A stretch of 64,000 bases of DNA, from contig CM054140.1 in the NCBI GenBank assembly GCA_028751875.1, positions 24,823,135 to 24,887,134 of the forward strand, in the 5' to 3' direction. The position numbers and the translations under genes were made by a program. Below, piece after piece: positions 1 through 18,500 of the stretch (positions are counted from its first letter, which is position 1; each line of letters starts with the position of its first letter). Below the pieces are notes generated by a model, which ran no database searches, was not told the DNA's origin, and saw only the letters and a program-made list of their open reading frames with translations. The stretch is from Rapana venosa (lineage: Eukaryota > Mollusca > Gastropoda > Neogastropoda > Muricidae).

Positions 1-299
1 TTATCAGGATTGTCACCTCGTGTTATAGAACCAGCTTAACAAACTCAAACACAAACAAACAAACAAACGAACAAACATCAAGAATTCATTTAAGATTAAC
101 CTTCAGTACGTATACATATCCTTTCAAATCTTTGACATACATAATATGTATAATGTATGTGTGTGAGGTTTTGGGGGTGGGGATGGGGGGATGTCTTGCT
201 CTCTCAAAATCAAGGCTGTGTCGATACTTGAAACTGCTCCATGCAGACTGTTGGCATGCACAGAACAGCACAGTCCCGCTGTAGAAGGGAGAGCTGATC

Positions 300-410
300 A
301 CCTCAGGCCGCTGCAGGGCAACCCACCTGAAGAGCCCTGTATTGATGTTGGGTCGCTTCAGTGGTGTTCAGTAGTCGAGTTTGTTCCCACCCACACTGTG
401 AAAAATGTCT
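300..410 (+). repeat. Fragment of dispersed repeat family E
   Basis: The stretch around CCCTGTATTG...GGTGTTCAGT resembles the pair of repeats at 13,090-13,280 and 13,560-13,790. No gene is seen in 1-415. Confidence 0.35.
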
Positions 411-414
411 GTGC

Positions 415-712
415 TTGATTTTCTCCTTCTTCTTTGCATTCTTCTTCTGCTTCTTCTTTGCAGTCATCTTCTTCCCTTCTTCTCTTCTTCTTCTTCTTTT
501 CTTCTTCTTCTTCTTCTTCTTCTTCTTCTTCTTCTTCTTCTTCTTCTTCTTCTTCATCTTTCTTCTTCTTCTTCTTCTTCTTCTTCTTCTTCTTCTTCTT
601 CTTCTTTCTTCTTCTTCTTCTTCTTCTTCTTCCTTTCTTCTTTGTCTTCTTCTTCTTCTCCTTCTTTTTCTTCTTTGCTCTTCTTCTTCGACAGCTTTCC
701 CTATTTTGTCCA
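415..712. repeat. (CTT/TTC)n trinucleotide tract, about 300 bases
   Basis: Almost pure polypyrimidine on +, with CTT/TTC triplets and a few interruptions. Open in several frames as poly-Ser, Leu, Phe or Lys/Arg; these are not genes. Mirror symmetry makes it a candidate triplex-forming (H-DNA) tract. Confidence 0.9.
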
Positions 713-905
713 TTTCTTTTCTCTTTTATGAATTTTTTTTCTCCAAGTTTTTACTTCCCAGATTATTATTCTTTCTTGACACTTTTTTGGTTTCTATTCA
801 TCGGCGGATAATCGCTTAGAAGGTGCCCTAAAAGGGCTCAAGTCTATAAATCAATCACTCACTCACTCAATCAATCAATCACATTTGATTGATTGCTCTC
901 AAGTC

Positions 906-1085
906 TCTGTGTGTGTGTGTGTGTGTGCGCGCGCGCGCGCGCGCGCGTGTGCGTGTGTGTGTGTGTGTGTATGGGTGCGTGCATGCGTGCGTGCGTGCGT
1001 GCGCGCGTGTCTGTGAGTGTTTGTGTGTGTCTGTCTGTGTTTGTATATCTGTCTGTCTGTCTGTGTATGTGTCTGCGTGCGTATG
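906..1085. repeat. TG/CG alternating purine-pyrimidine tract
   Basis: (TG)n then (CG)n then TG, TGCG and TGTC variants. Alternating CG within TG is the classic Z-DNA-prone pattern. Confidence 0.9.
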
Positions 1086-1148
1086 TGTATCAGGGATTTT
1101 TTAGACGCTGCTTGCGGTCCTACTCTCTCTTACTAGCGTTTTGTCATC

Positions 1149-1443
1149 AGGGGGGACGGGATAGCCTGGTGGCTAGAGTGACGTATTCGTGATCTGCTGA
1201 CCCGGGTTCGATTCTCGTTCAAGAGGATTTTTCCTCTGGAGTTAACATCAGTGCAGACTCCACTCTCCCCAAAAGTCCTTCGGATGAGACTATAAACCGA
1301 GGTCCCGTGTGCGAACGCACGCGGAACATCTTGCGCACACGTTAAACGGATGGCAAAGTTTACAAAACTGCATACAAACGGGGACTGGTTGGAAAAAAAG
1401 CACATGAGTGCTTATTCCTTATCCTCGAAACGAAAGAATAAAT
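1149..1443 (+). mobile_element. SINE-A, full-length tRNA-derived SINE
   Basis: Most complete copy of the commonest SINE here. The tRNA-like head has an A-box-like TAGCCTGGTGGC and a B box GGGTTCGATTC. A conserved body follows (GGATGAGACTATAAACCGAG; GAACATCTTGCGCACACGTT; CTGCATAC...GGGGACTGG), and the 3' end is GTGCTTATTCCTTATCCTCG before an A-rich tail. Named A for this report only. It sits just upstream of receptor exon 1. Confidence 0.8.
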
Positions 1444-1504
1444 TTTAAAAAAATAGAATGTCTTAAGAATCGAGGCAGTTACTTTCACATCCTACCCCCA
1501 ACAG

Positions 1505-8131
<6,627 letters not shown>

Positions 8132-8321
8132 TCGAGTTGAATGTTTTGGGATTATTTTTTTTTACTTGGTTGAGATTGGAAGTTTTGTTGGGGAAAAAAC
8201 CTGATCAGTAAAAAAAAATGTGGACAAAGATGTCTGATTTGTGTGTGTGTGTGTGTGTGGTGGTGTTTTTGAAAGAGTCTTTCCTTTCCCCTTGTCTTTT
8301 TTGTTGTGTGTGAATCCTTTG

Positions 8322-9274
8322 CAGTAAGTGTCCATGCTTCACAGCTGTACAAGGCAATGGATGTGACGAGTGCCTTGTAGAGTCTGACCTTAGTGTGGGT
8401 TCTGATGTTGTGGTTTCTCCACACTTTCGCCAGCTTAGTCATGGAGGAGAGTGCCACAGCAAGTCTGATCTTCACCTCTTGTGTGCTCGTGCCTTCTTTG
8501 GTGATGACTGCTCCAAGGTACTTGAAAGTTTCCACCTCCTCTAGTGTCTTGATGCTGGTGGGAGTGGTCGGTGTGGTACTGTTCACTAGGATCTTGCTCT
8601 TTTCCGTGCTGATCTCCATACCGTGGGCATTGGCTGATGTTTCCAGTCTGGTGGTGAGATCCTGGAGTTCTTCTTTACTGCGGCCCATGAGATCAATATC
8701 GTCTGCGAATCGAAGATTGCAGACTGGCCTTCCTCCTATTGTGATTGTGGTCTTGAAGCCAAGGAGGGCCTCCTGCATGATGTTCTCCAGGAACACGTTG
8801 AAAAGAACGGGGGATAGCGGGCAGCCTTGTCGAACTCCAACTGAAGTCCGGAAGAACTCCCCGATTTCTCCACCCATGAGGACTGCACTGTGGGAGCTGT
8901 CATACAGCGCCTGGATGACTTGAATCAGGTCCTCGTCAAAGCTATAGTCTCTCATGACTTGCCACAGAGCTTCTTGCCACACTCGATCGAAGGCCTTCTT
9001 GAAGTCAATGAAGTTGTTGTAGAGCTGTAGCTGATGTTGGAGATGCTTCTCTATGAGCATTCTGATGTTGAAGATCTGTTCGACAGTGCTTCGACCTGGT
9101 CTGAATCCTGCCTGTTCTTCTGATAGGATTTCTTCTGCTTGTGGTTTCAGTCTGTTCAAGGCGATGCGTAGCATAACTTTGCTTGGATGGCTTATCAGAC
9201 TGATTGTTCTGTAATTTTGGCACTTCTTCAGGTCTCCATTCTTTGGAAGTGGAACTATGATGGATTGGGTCCAC
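8322..9274 (-). pseudogene. LINE reverse transcriptase fragment (inverted 5' part)
   Basis: One open frame without internal stops carries reverse transcriptase landmarks: IIVPLPKNGDLKKCQNYR, AGFRPGRSTVEQI, YNNFIDFKKAFDRVW, GVRQGCPLSPVLFNVFLE and the catalytic FADDIDLMG, then ETFKYLGAVIT and ALYSCEAWTLTA. The endonuclease and the start of the protein are missing (5' truncation), and the frame runs into host sequence at the left end, so it is a dead copy. The intact frame implies a young insertion. Confidence 0.9.
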
Positions 9275-9693
9275 TGTGAAGCATGGACACTTACTGCCGA
9301 TTTAGAACGTCGCATTCAAGCCTTTGAGATGAAGTGCCTCAGGCGGATCCTGAACATCACCTACAGAGATTGCAAAACCAATGACTACGTCTGGCAGCAG
9401 ATCGAGGCACTGGCTGGCAAACAAGAACCATTGCTAGATACAGTCAAACGGAGGAAACTGAAGTGGTTTGGCCACACAACAAGGCATAACAGCCTGTCAA
9501 AGACAGTCCTGCAGGGAATGGTGGAAGGAGCAAGGAGGCAGGGACGACCACGCAAAAGCTGGATATCCAACATCAAGGAGTGGACCGGCCTCACTGTACC
9601 AAACCTCCTGAAGACAGCCCAGGACAGAACCATTTGGCGGTCCACTTGCAGCGTCCGTGCGGGTACCTCAACGGTCGTCCCGACCAAGGGATG
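9275..9693 (+). pseudogene. LINE C-terminal fragment (sense 3' part)
   Basis: Starts CEAWTLTADLERRIQAFEMK, so it repeats the CEAWTLTA that ends the inverted part, then continues with KLKWFGHTTRH and GRPRKSWISNIKEWTG, the basic C-terminal region usual after the RT domain in this LINE type. Stops at 9691-9693, followed directly by the (GAGT)n tail. Confidence 0.88.
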
Positions 9694-9734
9694 AGTGAGT
9701 GAGTGAGTGAATCCTTTGTTTTTCAGCTTACAAG

Positions 9735-9872
9735 TGTGTCTGTTTTCTATGGGTGGGATTTTTTTCAACATAATTTTCCCCTGGATAACTCTTCCTGCTG
9801 TGGGTTCTTTTACCTCTCAATTCCCAATGTACTAAACATAAAATGCAAAGGATATCTTGGTTTTATTGAAAG
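9735..9872 (-). mobile_element. SINE-F fragment
   Basis: GGATAACTCTTCCTGCTGTG followed by GGTTCTTTTAC is the reverse complement of a conserved block in the fuller copy at 29,585-29,975. Confidence 0.5.
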
Positions 9873-9926
9873 ACTTGTGCCCAGACCACTATTCGTGGTC
9901 CAGTGGATGGGGAGGGGGAAATCAGG

Positions 9927-9929
<3 letters not shown>

Positions 9930-9996
<67 letters not shown>

Positions 9997-10018
9997 CGCG
10001 CGAGCACGCGCGCGCGCT
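9930..10018. repeat. (TG)n(CG)n tract
   Basis: Long TG run ending in alternating CG; Z-DNA-prone. Confidence 0.9.
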
Positions 10019-10544
10019 ATGTACAACTCCAAAAGCACCGAGCCTCTTCGCGGTCGGAGTCTAGGCTAAGCTCCCCTCCCATCTTCGAGTCATTCCGAAA
10101 AATATCCGTAGTTTCCGGTATTAAGATTACAAGCCCAGTAGTGCTCCACAACAATTTCTAATGGAAGACAAGACGAGTTCAGTGGTAATTAGATTAGTAT
10201 TTATTTATATTACTGTGTTTTTATGTACTGTCACTGTAAAAAACTGATATTTTCTCATTGGGTGTATTATTTACGTCCATTGTGAAACGACTAAGTTTTA
10301 TTGCTACAACTATGCAGTATGAAATTGCAGGATGTGTAGACTTAGATCCACGTTAAGCCGAAATTAACGCTAATGTGTTCAAGAACATCAGTATACAAAG
10401 AGATGTCGATAAATTGAAGAAGACGCGAAAGTAATAATTTTGCACGCAAGTAAACAAGTTAAAAAGGTCCAGGGAAAGAATTATAAGAAGGGAAGTGCAT
10501 GCAAGTGTTAAGTCAGTGAAATGGGGGGAGGGGTGGGGGTGTTG

Positions 10545-10630
10545 CCGCTGCCGTTACAATGTCACATGTTTCCCAGCATGCAATGGGGATCGCCGGTTGC
10601 CGTCAGCAGTGGTCACTGTGACAAGCATGT
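10545..10630 (+). promoter_or_regulatory. Candidate promoter with ZNF143/Staf-like motif
   Basis: TTTCCCAGCATGCAATGG at about 10,569-10,586 is close to the Staf/ZNF143 binding site known in many animal promoters. The surrounding GCCGCTGCCG and CGCCGGTTGCCG are unusually GC-rich for this region. It lies 1.8 kb before the first exon-like segment at 12,367. Function is inferred. Confidence 0.35.
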
Positions 10631-10658
10631 CAAAGTTTTGTAATCCATAATTACTCCT

Positions 10659-10774
10659 GTTAGGTCAGTATTGAATCATTGTTGTTGTCAGGTTGGTTAC
10701 TCTCTGCAATGGGAGTGTTAGGTCAGTATTGAATCATTGTTGTTGTCAGGTTGGTTACACTCTGCAATGGGAGT
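10659..10774. repeat. 58-base tandem duplication
   Basis: Units 10,659-10,716 and 10,717-10,774 differ at one base (TTACTCTC versus TTACACTC). Each begins with GTTAGGTCAGT, which looks like a splice donor. Confidence 0.93.
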
Positions 10775-10882
10775 CTGCAGCAGAAAGTAGAAATGTCACT
10801 GTAGTGGTTCAACCATGGTTTTTTTTATAAAAAAGGCAGGACTGGGGAACAGTTGACTGACCCCCCTATTACCACCACCACC

Positions 10883-10884
<2 letters not shown>

Positions 10885-10927
<43 letters not shown>

Positions 10928-10952
10928 CAATATATATATATATATATAATAA
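10885..10952. repeat. (CA)n then (TA)n microsatellite
   Basis: About 40 bases of CA followed by TA repeats. Confidence 0.9.
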
Positions 10953-11454
10953 TATATAAAACCAGCCAAACACCCAACCTCTCTCCCCTCCTTTCTGAAG
11001 CAACTGATTTAATTTCAATTCTTTTCTCCTATGTTGTGTGATCTTTTGAATAGTGTTGCTAATTGATGCACAACAATTGAACAAGCTGAAGTTGAATGCA
11101 GTGCACTTGCATGCACACATACATAGCCTACACAAGAAGCCTATTGAGAAAAATTGTACAGAAATTTAACATACCTTGTACAGGATATTTATTATTTTTT
11201 AAATATTGCTGTATTTTTCACCATTTTCTTGTCTGCATGTTTCTGTTTGACCTAGCAAGCATAAAAATTGCCTTTGCTGATAATAACAATTGTAGCAATG
11301 TAGGCTAGGCCAGACTACAGCTTCATGTTAGTGCATCAGAACCCCAGTAAACTACCCAAACCTTCCACACACTTTTATTTCTTTTTTTGCTGGTATGTAA
11401 AACTTTGCTAACAGTCTGAGGTGCAACATTTCATGGAGAAATCTGTATATCCCC

Positions 11455-11745
11455 TCCTTTCCCTATCTTCTGGTTCTCAGAGCCAGAACTTTGGCTCAGG
11501 TCAAAAGCTGCATCAGTTATTATGATGTAAGCTATGTGGCAAGACCTACTTCAAATATGTTGTGCTTTAAAATGTTATAGCAAATATAAACCTGCAACAT
11601 AACAACATGAAGGCTTATGTAAAGGAGAAAAAAACTTCACCAGAAGCCAGAGTATGGCTGATAAGCCATATAATGTGCAATTTTTTAAATCCACAGTGCT
11701 GTTATGTCAGTTTCACATTGATTCCCAGGTGTGATGAGTAAGACA
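11455..11745. repeat. Dispersed repeat family D, copy 1
   Basis: Shares ordered blocks with 52,655-52,945: a Gln/Leu-like GGCTCAGGTCAAAAGCT, CAGTTATT, GTTATG, CAGAGTATGGCTG and TGATTCCCAGGTG. The type of element is unknown. The rest of 10,950-12,180 shows no gene. Confidence 0.5.
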
Positions 11746-12208
11746 ATGCATATTGTGAGTGACCACAGAGTATTGGGATAGATAACGCACAAGAGGGCCA
11801 AAGCTGATAATAGTGGTTGTTGTGATTGCATTCTTTGTGTGTTCACTGCTGTAACTTATTGACTGATTGAAGGTGATATGATGGAAAGTTGCAGTTTTGA
11901 CTGTCTCCAAAAATTGATTGAAACACTTCATTTTCATAGGTTTTTTAAAAATTCCTTCAGTAAAATAGAACTTGTAGTTGTGACATCATCAACTTCAGTA
12001 TTCCATGAAAGTTTGAAGCTGCCTGTTTCATTTTGGGGTTTGTAGAAGTTCACTTTTGTGAAACAACAGTTTTATAATGCTAAAACAAAGTTACATTAAA
12101 AAAAATAAAATCAAAAGTATCCTCTTATGACAAGAAGTTAGAGATTTTTATGACAATTTGAAAATGTCCCATGTGTTTCAGAGTGTTGACTTTTGCTGAC
12201 TGAAAGAC

Positions 12209-12211
<3 letters not shown>

Positions 12212-12276
<65 letters not shown>
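12212..12276. repeat. (TA)n microsatellite
   Basis: About 65 bases of pure TA. Confidence 0.95.
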
Positions 12277-12278
<2 letters not shown>

Positions 12279-12366
12279 GATAGCTTGTGAGAATGGCTGT
12301 AGTTTTGTGATTTTTTTTTCTTATAGTTGACCAGGGGAATGTCTTACTGATGCACTTGCTCCACAG

Positions 12367-15300
12367 GATCTGGACAGAGGAGCTCCATGGTACTGGAAGA
12401 GATGCTAGGATCAGGAGGGAGCAAGGTCTTGAAACGGTAACAGTGGTTGGGTGAAAGCAAGTTTTAGAGGTAAGCAGTCAACAAGTGTGAATGATAGGTG
12501 TCCGAGTCTGCACAGGTGTATGACGGATGCTCTGAGTGGCAAAGACCATTATACTTCAACCCCTTGGGTCCATGAAGTCGTAGGTTTGGCTCTTTGCAGT
12601 GGCTTCTGGTCAATTAAGGGGGGGGGGAGGGGGGGAGATTTTTATGATCTCCCAGGTCAGCTAAAAGTGCAGACCTGGTAATTCCTTAATTCCCTTTGTT
12701 TATGTATACATGCAGATGATCAAATATGCCACTTAAAGATTTGGTAGTTCATGTCAGCGTCCAGTGAGTTATGGAAACTTGAACATACCCTGCATGCACC
12801 CTGTACAAAAAATGAGCTGCTCTGAAGTCGGAATGTGTTGGCTGAGGCCAGTTGACCAACCTCCTGCACAGGAGAAGACCAGGCACTACACATCCCATTT
12901 CATAAGGGGACGCAGAGGAGAGGTAACGAATCATTTATTCATGTGTTTTGCTCCTGCATCTTGTGTGGAACAGCTGCTCACTGTTTCTATGCTGCTCATT
13001 AGTCTTCTTACCCTCGTCATACCCAGGCTCATCATGTCATATCATCAGGTCAGGGAGTTTGCAGGGAGCTTGCATTGTTAGGTTGCTTTGAGGCCACTAG
13101 AAAAAAGACCATGCACTGCTGCTGGGTCACCTTGATGAGGTTCAGTGGTATCCGTTTTGATCCAACACCACCTGACAAGCTCCTTATTGACAATACTTAG
13201 TCATGGAGCCAGACTAAGTGAGACACCTGCCTGTAGTGGCAACCACCACAGTGTCCTGCCAAGGATTTCCCTGTTGTCTTGAGACCTTTAAGGTTCAGAA
13301 TGAAGTGAGTATAGGTGCAGAAATGAACAATAAAGCAAAAATGATGCTACCAGGAGACTGGAGCATCAGGGCTACCAAATTAGAGACAGGTGGGTTTTAT
13401 TTTGTTTTTGTGGGTTTTTTTTCTGCTTCCTCTTCTGTGACAAACCTGTACTGCTTGTCCCATGCCACTCCTTTCAGTCTCTTTGTCTTAGCCGTGTGTA
13501 GTCTTGTCATGTTGCCTCCTTGTGGTCAGAAGTCTATAGGGAGCATATCAACGTCAGGCCATGATGGGGTCACCAGCCAGATGGGCCCTGTACTGCTGCT
13601 GGGTCACTTTGGTGGTGTTCAGTGTCTGGTCTGAGCTAACACACACATAACGCCATCTACTAAGCTCCCTACTGACCACAATAGAATTTGAATCGTGAGG
13701 CCAGATTGAGTCAGATGCCCATCTGGGATGGTAAATACCACAATGTCCATCCAACAACGTTCTCCCATGAACCTCCAACCCTGAAGGCTTTTACATTAAC
13801 TTACCACAAGCACAGAAGTGTATGGGAAACCAAAACTGAGGTCACTGTTAAACCAGAGCAGTGGGGCCCCCTGAAATCAGAGACAATTATCTTTTATTAT
13901 GGGATTAGTAAAGGTAATGAGGATGATATAATGATGCAGCTGTGAAGTGCACCTGCTTCGAGACCACTTAACAGTGCTGTGCTCTGTGCTTCTTTCCATA
14001 AAATATCCTAGCATCAACCAGGCCTGAGAGATACATACCCCTGCAGTAGTTGTTGAGCTATTAGAGCAAGACTCTCATAATAGACGCTGTAAAATAGTTG
14101 AAGCTCAACAGTGTGGCTTCAATGTTTGCAGAAAGCCCATGGCAAATACACTTTGGGTAGGATCCTAGCTGGCCAGAGTCTTTAAAAAACTTATGACTCT
14201 TACAGGATTTGAACCTGCAGCCTTTCAGTCAGGAATCCAGTGTGCTAACCACTGCACCATGGCAGCAAAAATCAGTTTTCTGTTATTGCACAATGGTTGA
14301 TGAGGATGATTTAAGGATGATGCTACGGAAGTATACCAGTTTTAAGGTACCTTAAATGGGGCTGCACTTTATACTTCCTGGTTTCATATATCCTGGAGTC
14401 AACCAGGCCAGAAAGACGCAGACACCTGAAGCTTTATTTTGTCAGATAGTTTGAGCAATGCTTTGAAAATGCATCAGTAAAGTGGATGACGCCTATGTTG
14501 TCCCAGTCATTCAGTAAGTTGATAGCAATGTCTTGGTATGAGTTGGCTGGGTGAAAAGAAATTTAAAAAATCTCCAAATACCAACCCTCCCTCCAGCCCT
14601 ATGACCTATGGGATTTGAACCAATTACCGTCCAGCCAGGTACGCAATGCATTAGTAACTGTGCTGTGGCTTCTTGTTGCTTAATTACATGCATGGGGGTT
14701 TTCCCTCTGTTTCAGATGGAATTTCATATTGGCGATTTCGGGATTTAAGAAAAAGACAAATATTAGATCTAAGACCTTGAATCCTTTAAAAAATTACCAA
14801 AATGACAACCTGTGACAAACACGTTGAAATTCCTTGAAAGTCAGTGCTTGCCTATCGAAAGTATTCTCATTAAGGATGATGATAAACTAAAAATACAGTT
14901 CTGTGTGGAAAAATATATAAAGATTTAACTACATGTGAGTGCATGGACGAAACAAACAAGGACTAGCAACTGATTGAAGATTAGTTTCCAAGGAGGTAAA
15001 AATTTATTTGGCACATGCGCAGTAAGTCTCTGGAAGTCGTCTCTCCATCACTTAGGTGGATGGATTGTTGTCATTCAGAGTTAAAAAATGACGGAGCAAA
15101 GCCAAAACTATGCATTGAATCCTGTGTAATAGACGAAAACAGAGCTCAGAGGCAATATTAATGAACTAGCAACAAACAAAATAAGTGTTTTTGCCGTACA
15201 TGTGATTTAACTCATTGGTCGAGGGAGGGGCGGGGGGATGACTTCGAAGCTGAAGCCAACTTCCAAGAGCATATTGGAACACTTTGTTTGAACTCAATTT

Positions 15301-15450
15301 GCTACGAAACTGATACAAGGTAACGAGTTTTTAACCCAAGTGGTGCCGAAAGCTAGAGTCAAAATAAAAATGTGGAAGGGGAGATTGTGAAGGTAGTTAA
15401 GTATGCTGGAGGCAAATTGAGAACAGACATGGGGGAAATGGATGCCTGAT

Positions 15451-15504
<54 letters not shown>

Positions 15505-18500
15505 AGCATATGTATGTATATGTAGCCGAAAATTAATGTTTTTTTGGACAGAGGATGGGAAACAAAATTGATTTTGTAGATCTATTAAAGGGAAACGTAA
15601 TTGAAAGGGTGATGTAGGTTATGAATGGCTAGATTATTGGAAATAGAATTAAAGGCTAGCAAATAAAACAGCGGGCCTTTTTTGCAGATTGTTTATTTTG
15701 GGTTAATTCCTTAAAGGGGTAGGATATGTATGGCTAGGTTAAGTGGGAATAGAAAGAGGCTAGCTTTGGGTTAATTAATAATAATAATAATAATAATATA
15801 TGGAATTTATATAGCGCCGAATCTTGTAAAACAAACAAATCGAAGCGCTTGCACTCAAATCATTTACGCGCATGCAACTTTCCTCAAATATAATAAAGAA
15901 CATATTTCAAATTTATGCACGTGTATGTACACACACACACACACACACACTCACACTCACACTCACACTCACTCACACACTCACTCACTCACTCACTCAC
16001 TCACTCACTCACTCACTCACTCACTCACTCACTCACTTAGGAGATGAAGGATGCTGTTGAAAAAGTAGAGACGGATATGAGGGAAAAGTGTCAGGTAGGA
16101 AATAAGTGTGTTTTGAGGCTGGATTTGAAGGTATCAAGTGAAGGTTTTTGGCGAAGTGAAAGAGGGAGGTCATTCCACGTGGACGGACCAGAAACAGAAA
16201 AAGATCGACAGCCAACAGTGGTATGTTTGAATCTGGGTGTTCGAAAGCACAAAGTATCTGCGGCTGAACGAAGGGAACGGGATGGAGTGTACAGGTGAAG
16301 ACAGTTACAAAGATAAGATGGTGCAGATTTGTGGAGACATTTGAAACAGAGGGTATTGATCTTATACTTCAGTCTTTGTGAGACTGGCAGCCAGTGAAGA
16401 GATCGCAGAAGAGGAGTGATGTGTTCAGATTTTTTCTTTCTTAGGACCAGTCGAGATGCAGAGTTTTGTATGCGTTGAAGAGAGTGGATAGATGATGCTG
16501 GTAGGCCAGCCAAAAGAGAATTACAGTAGTCTAAACATGAAAGAATGAGAGATGTGACAAGCTTGGAAGTTGCATTAGTGGACAGATACTTGCGAATCGC
16601 GCTTATGCGCCGTAATTGATAGTAGCAAGACTGGCAGGTCTGGGTGATGAATTTTTTGATAGAGTGTGTTGTCAAGAACTACTCCTAAATACTTCACAGA
16701 GTTGGACAAAGGAACTGACGTATTGCCGCATTCTATTGAAGTTTTTGCGATAGAGAAAGTTTATGTTGGGTCCCTATGAGCATGGCTTCGGTTTTATCGG
16801 CATTAAGTTGTAACTTGTTCTGAGTCATCCAGTTTTGAATGTCTTGAAGGCAGTAGGACATATTTGTCAGGAGGGAAGGCAAGTTTTCAACAGTATCACT
16901 GCACTGAAGCTGAGTGTCATCAGCATAGAAATGATGATCAATATGGTGGTTGTTTATTATATGTGAGAGTGGAGCAGTGTAGAGAGTAAAGAGAACGGGG
17001 CCCAGGACTGATCCCTGTGGGACTCCACATTCCATTTTGACAGATTTTGATTGAATTTTGTTTACAATAACTTTCTGGAATCTATCTGTGAGGTATGAAG
17101 TAAACCAGGTGAGGGTTGTGCCATTAATACCAAACGTATTTTGGAGGCGAGAAAGAAGAATTGAGTAATCTATAGTGTCGAAGGCGGCAGATAAGTCAAG
17201 AAGAGTGAGGAGGGAGATTTTTCCTGCATCAGAAGCAAGTAGAAATGTGTCTAAAGTATGGACTAGGGTGGTTTCGGTGCTGTGGTTGGGGCGATAGGCA
17301 GATTGAAAAGGGGGGAGGAGATCATTGGAATGAAGGTGACTGTTGAGCTGTTTGAGAACAACTTTTTCTAGTACTTTAGAGACAAAGGGTAAGTTTGAGA
17401 CAGGTCTATATTTTTTCAGAATGTTGGGATCGAGGTCGTGCTTTTTCAGTAGAGGTGTGACTATTGCGGTTTTAAGAGCTTGTGGAAAATGTCCTGACAG
17501 AAGAGATGAGTTTACTATTTTAGTGATAATAGGTACAAGTTGTGGAAGGCATTGTGAGAAAACAGGAGCAGGTGTGGGATCAAGGTCGCATGATTTTATA
17601 GTCATTTTCTTCAGAATTGTCATGATTTCTTTTTCACTTGTGGAACAGAAGGAAAAGAGAGGAGTGCCAGTGAACTGGGGATCAGGAGGCGCAGGCTGGA
17701 AATGAGTCTGGTCCAGTCTGGAGCGTATGTTGTGGACTTTGTCTGAAAAGAAGGCAGAAAAGATAGATGGAAGTTCAGACAGGCTGTGGGTGGTAGGCAG
17801 AGGAGTTGTTTTTGCAGACCCAAGGAGATTTGAGGTGAGGGAAAAAAGAGATTTTATGGATGTAGCGCAGAGAATTTGGGAAGAGTAGTATTCTGTCTTT
17901 GCTGAATGGGTTAAGAGTTTGACTTAATTCCTTAAAGGGGTAGGATATGTATGGCTAGGTTAAGTGGGAATAGAAAGAGGCTAGCACATTAGAGAGCAGA
18001 TTTTTTTCACTTGTTTTAATTATTTTGGGGTTAATAACAATCTTCGTTCATCAGTTCAACTTGGTTACTTTTGAAAACAGACGCAATTTAAAAAATATAT
18101 AAAAAACAGTAGGCTGGAAATCGCTGATTTCAGAGCTGGAAAATTGTTATTAAACAGTGGGGGAATGCAAGAAATTAGCAAGAAATAACCATACCTTTGG
18201 GCTTGTTCCTTCGTTTATCTACTTTTAAAAACAAAACAAAACATCACCCACAGCCTGTTTGAAAACAAAGGTAGGCTGCCAGAAACCACTGAGCTGATTC
18301 CAGAACTCGAAAATTGTCATAAAAAATCCAATCATTAAAACAACAGAAACAACTATGGCTGTTTGATAGGACAGGTATTTTGCGATTTAAAGAAAACTTC
18401 CAAACCATTGTGTCAAAAGCTGGGTACCATTTTGTCTATGTGCCATTGTGTCCACATGCATGTATTCATACAGAAAAACAAACCAGCTGACCGACAACCC

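Larger units (their letters stand above)
8310..9718 (+). mobile_element. Twin-primed LINE insertion with 12-base target duplication
   Basis: GTGAATCCTTTG occurs at 8310-8321 and again at 9707-9718, flanking the whole element. Inside, 8322-9274 is the upstream (reverse transcriptase) part in inverted orientation, and 9275-9706 is the 3' part in + orientation, ending in a (GAGT)n tail. The two parts share 22 bases of element sequence: 8322-8343 is the reverse complement of 9275-9296. This is the structure made by twin priming during target-primed reverse transcription. The right duplication overlaps the GAGTGA tail, so its true length is 9 to 12 bases. RTE-like by general look; clade not settled. 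Confidence 0.88.

Noticed and set aside
303..819. Open frames of 108-152 codons rich in Lys/Arg or Ser/Leu/Phe
   Set aside because: Translations of the (CTT)n tract in all frames.
1149..1225. tRNA gene (good B box and A-box-like sequence)
   Set aside because: It is the head of SINE-A; no full cloverleaf with paired acceptor stem could be drawn, and the same head recurs at other SINE copies.
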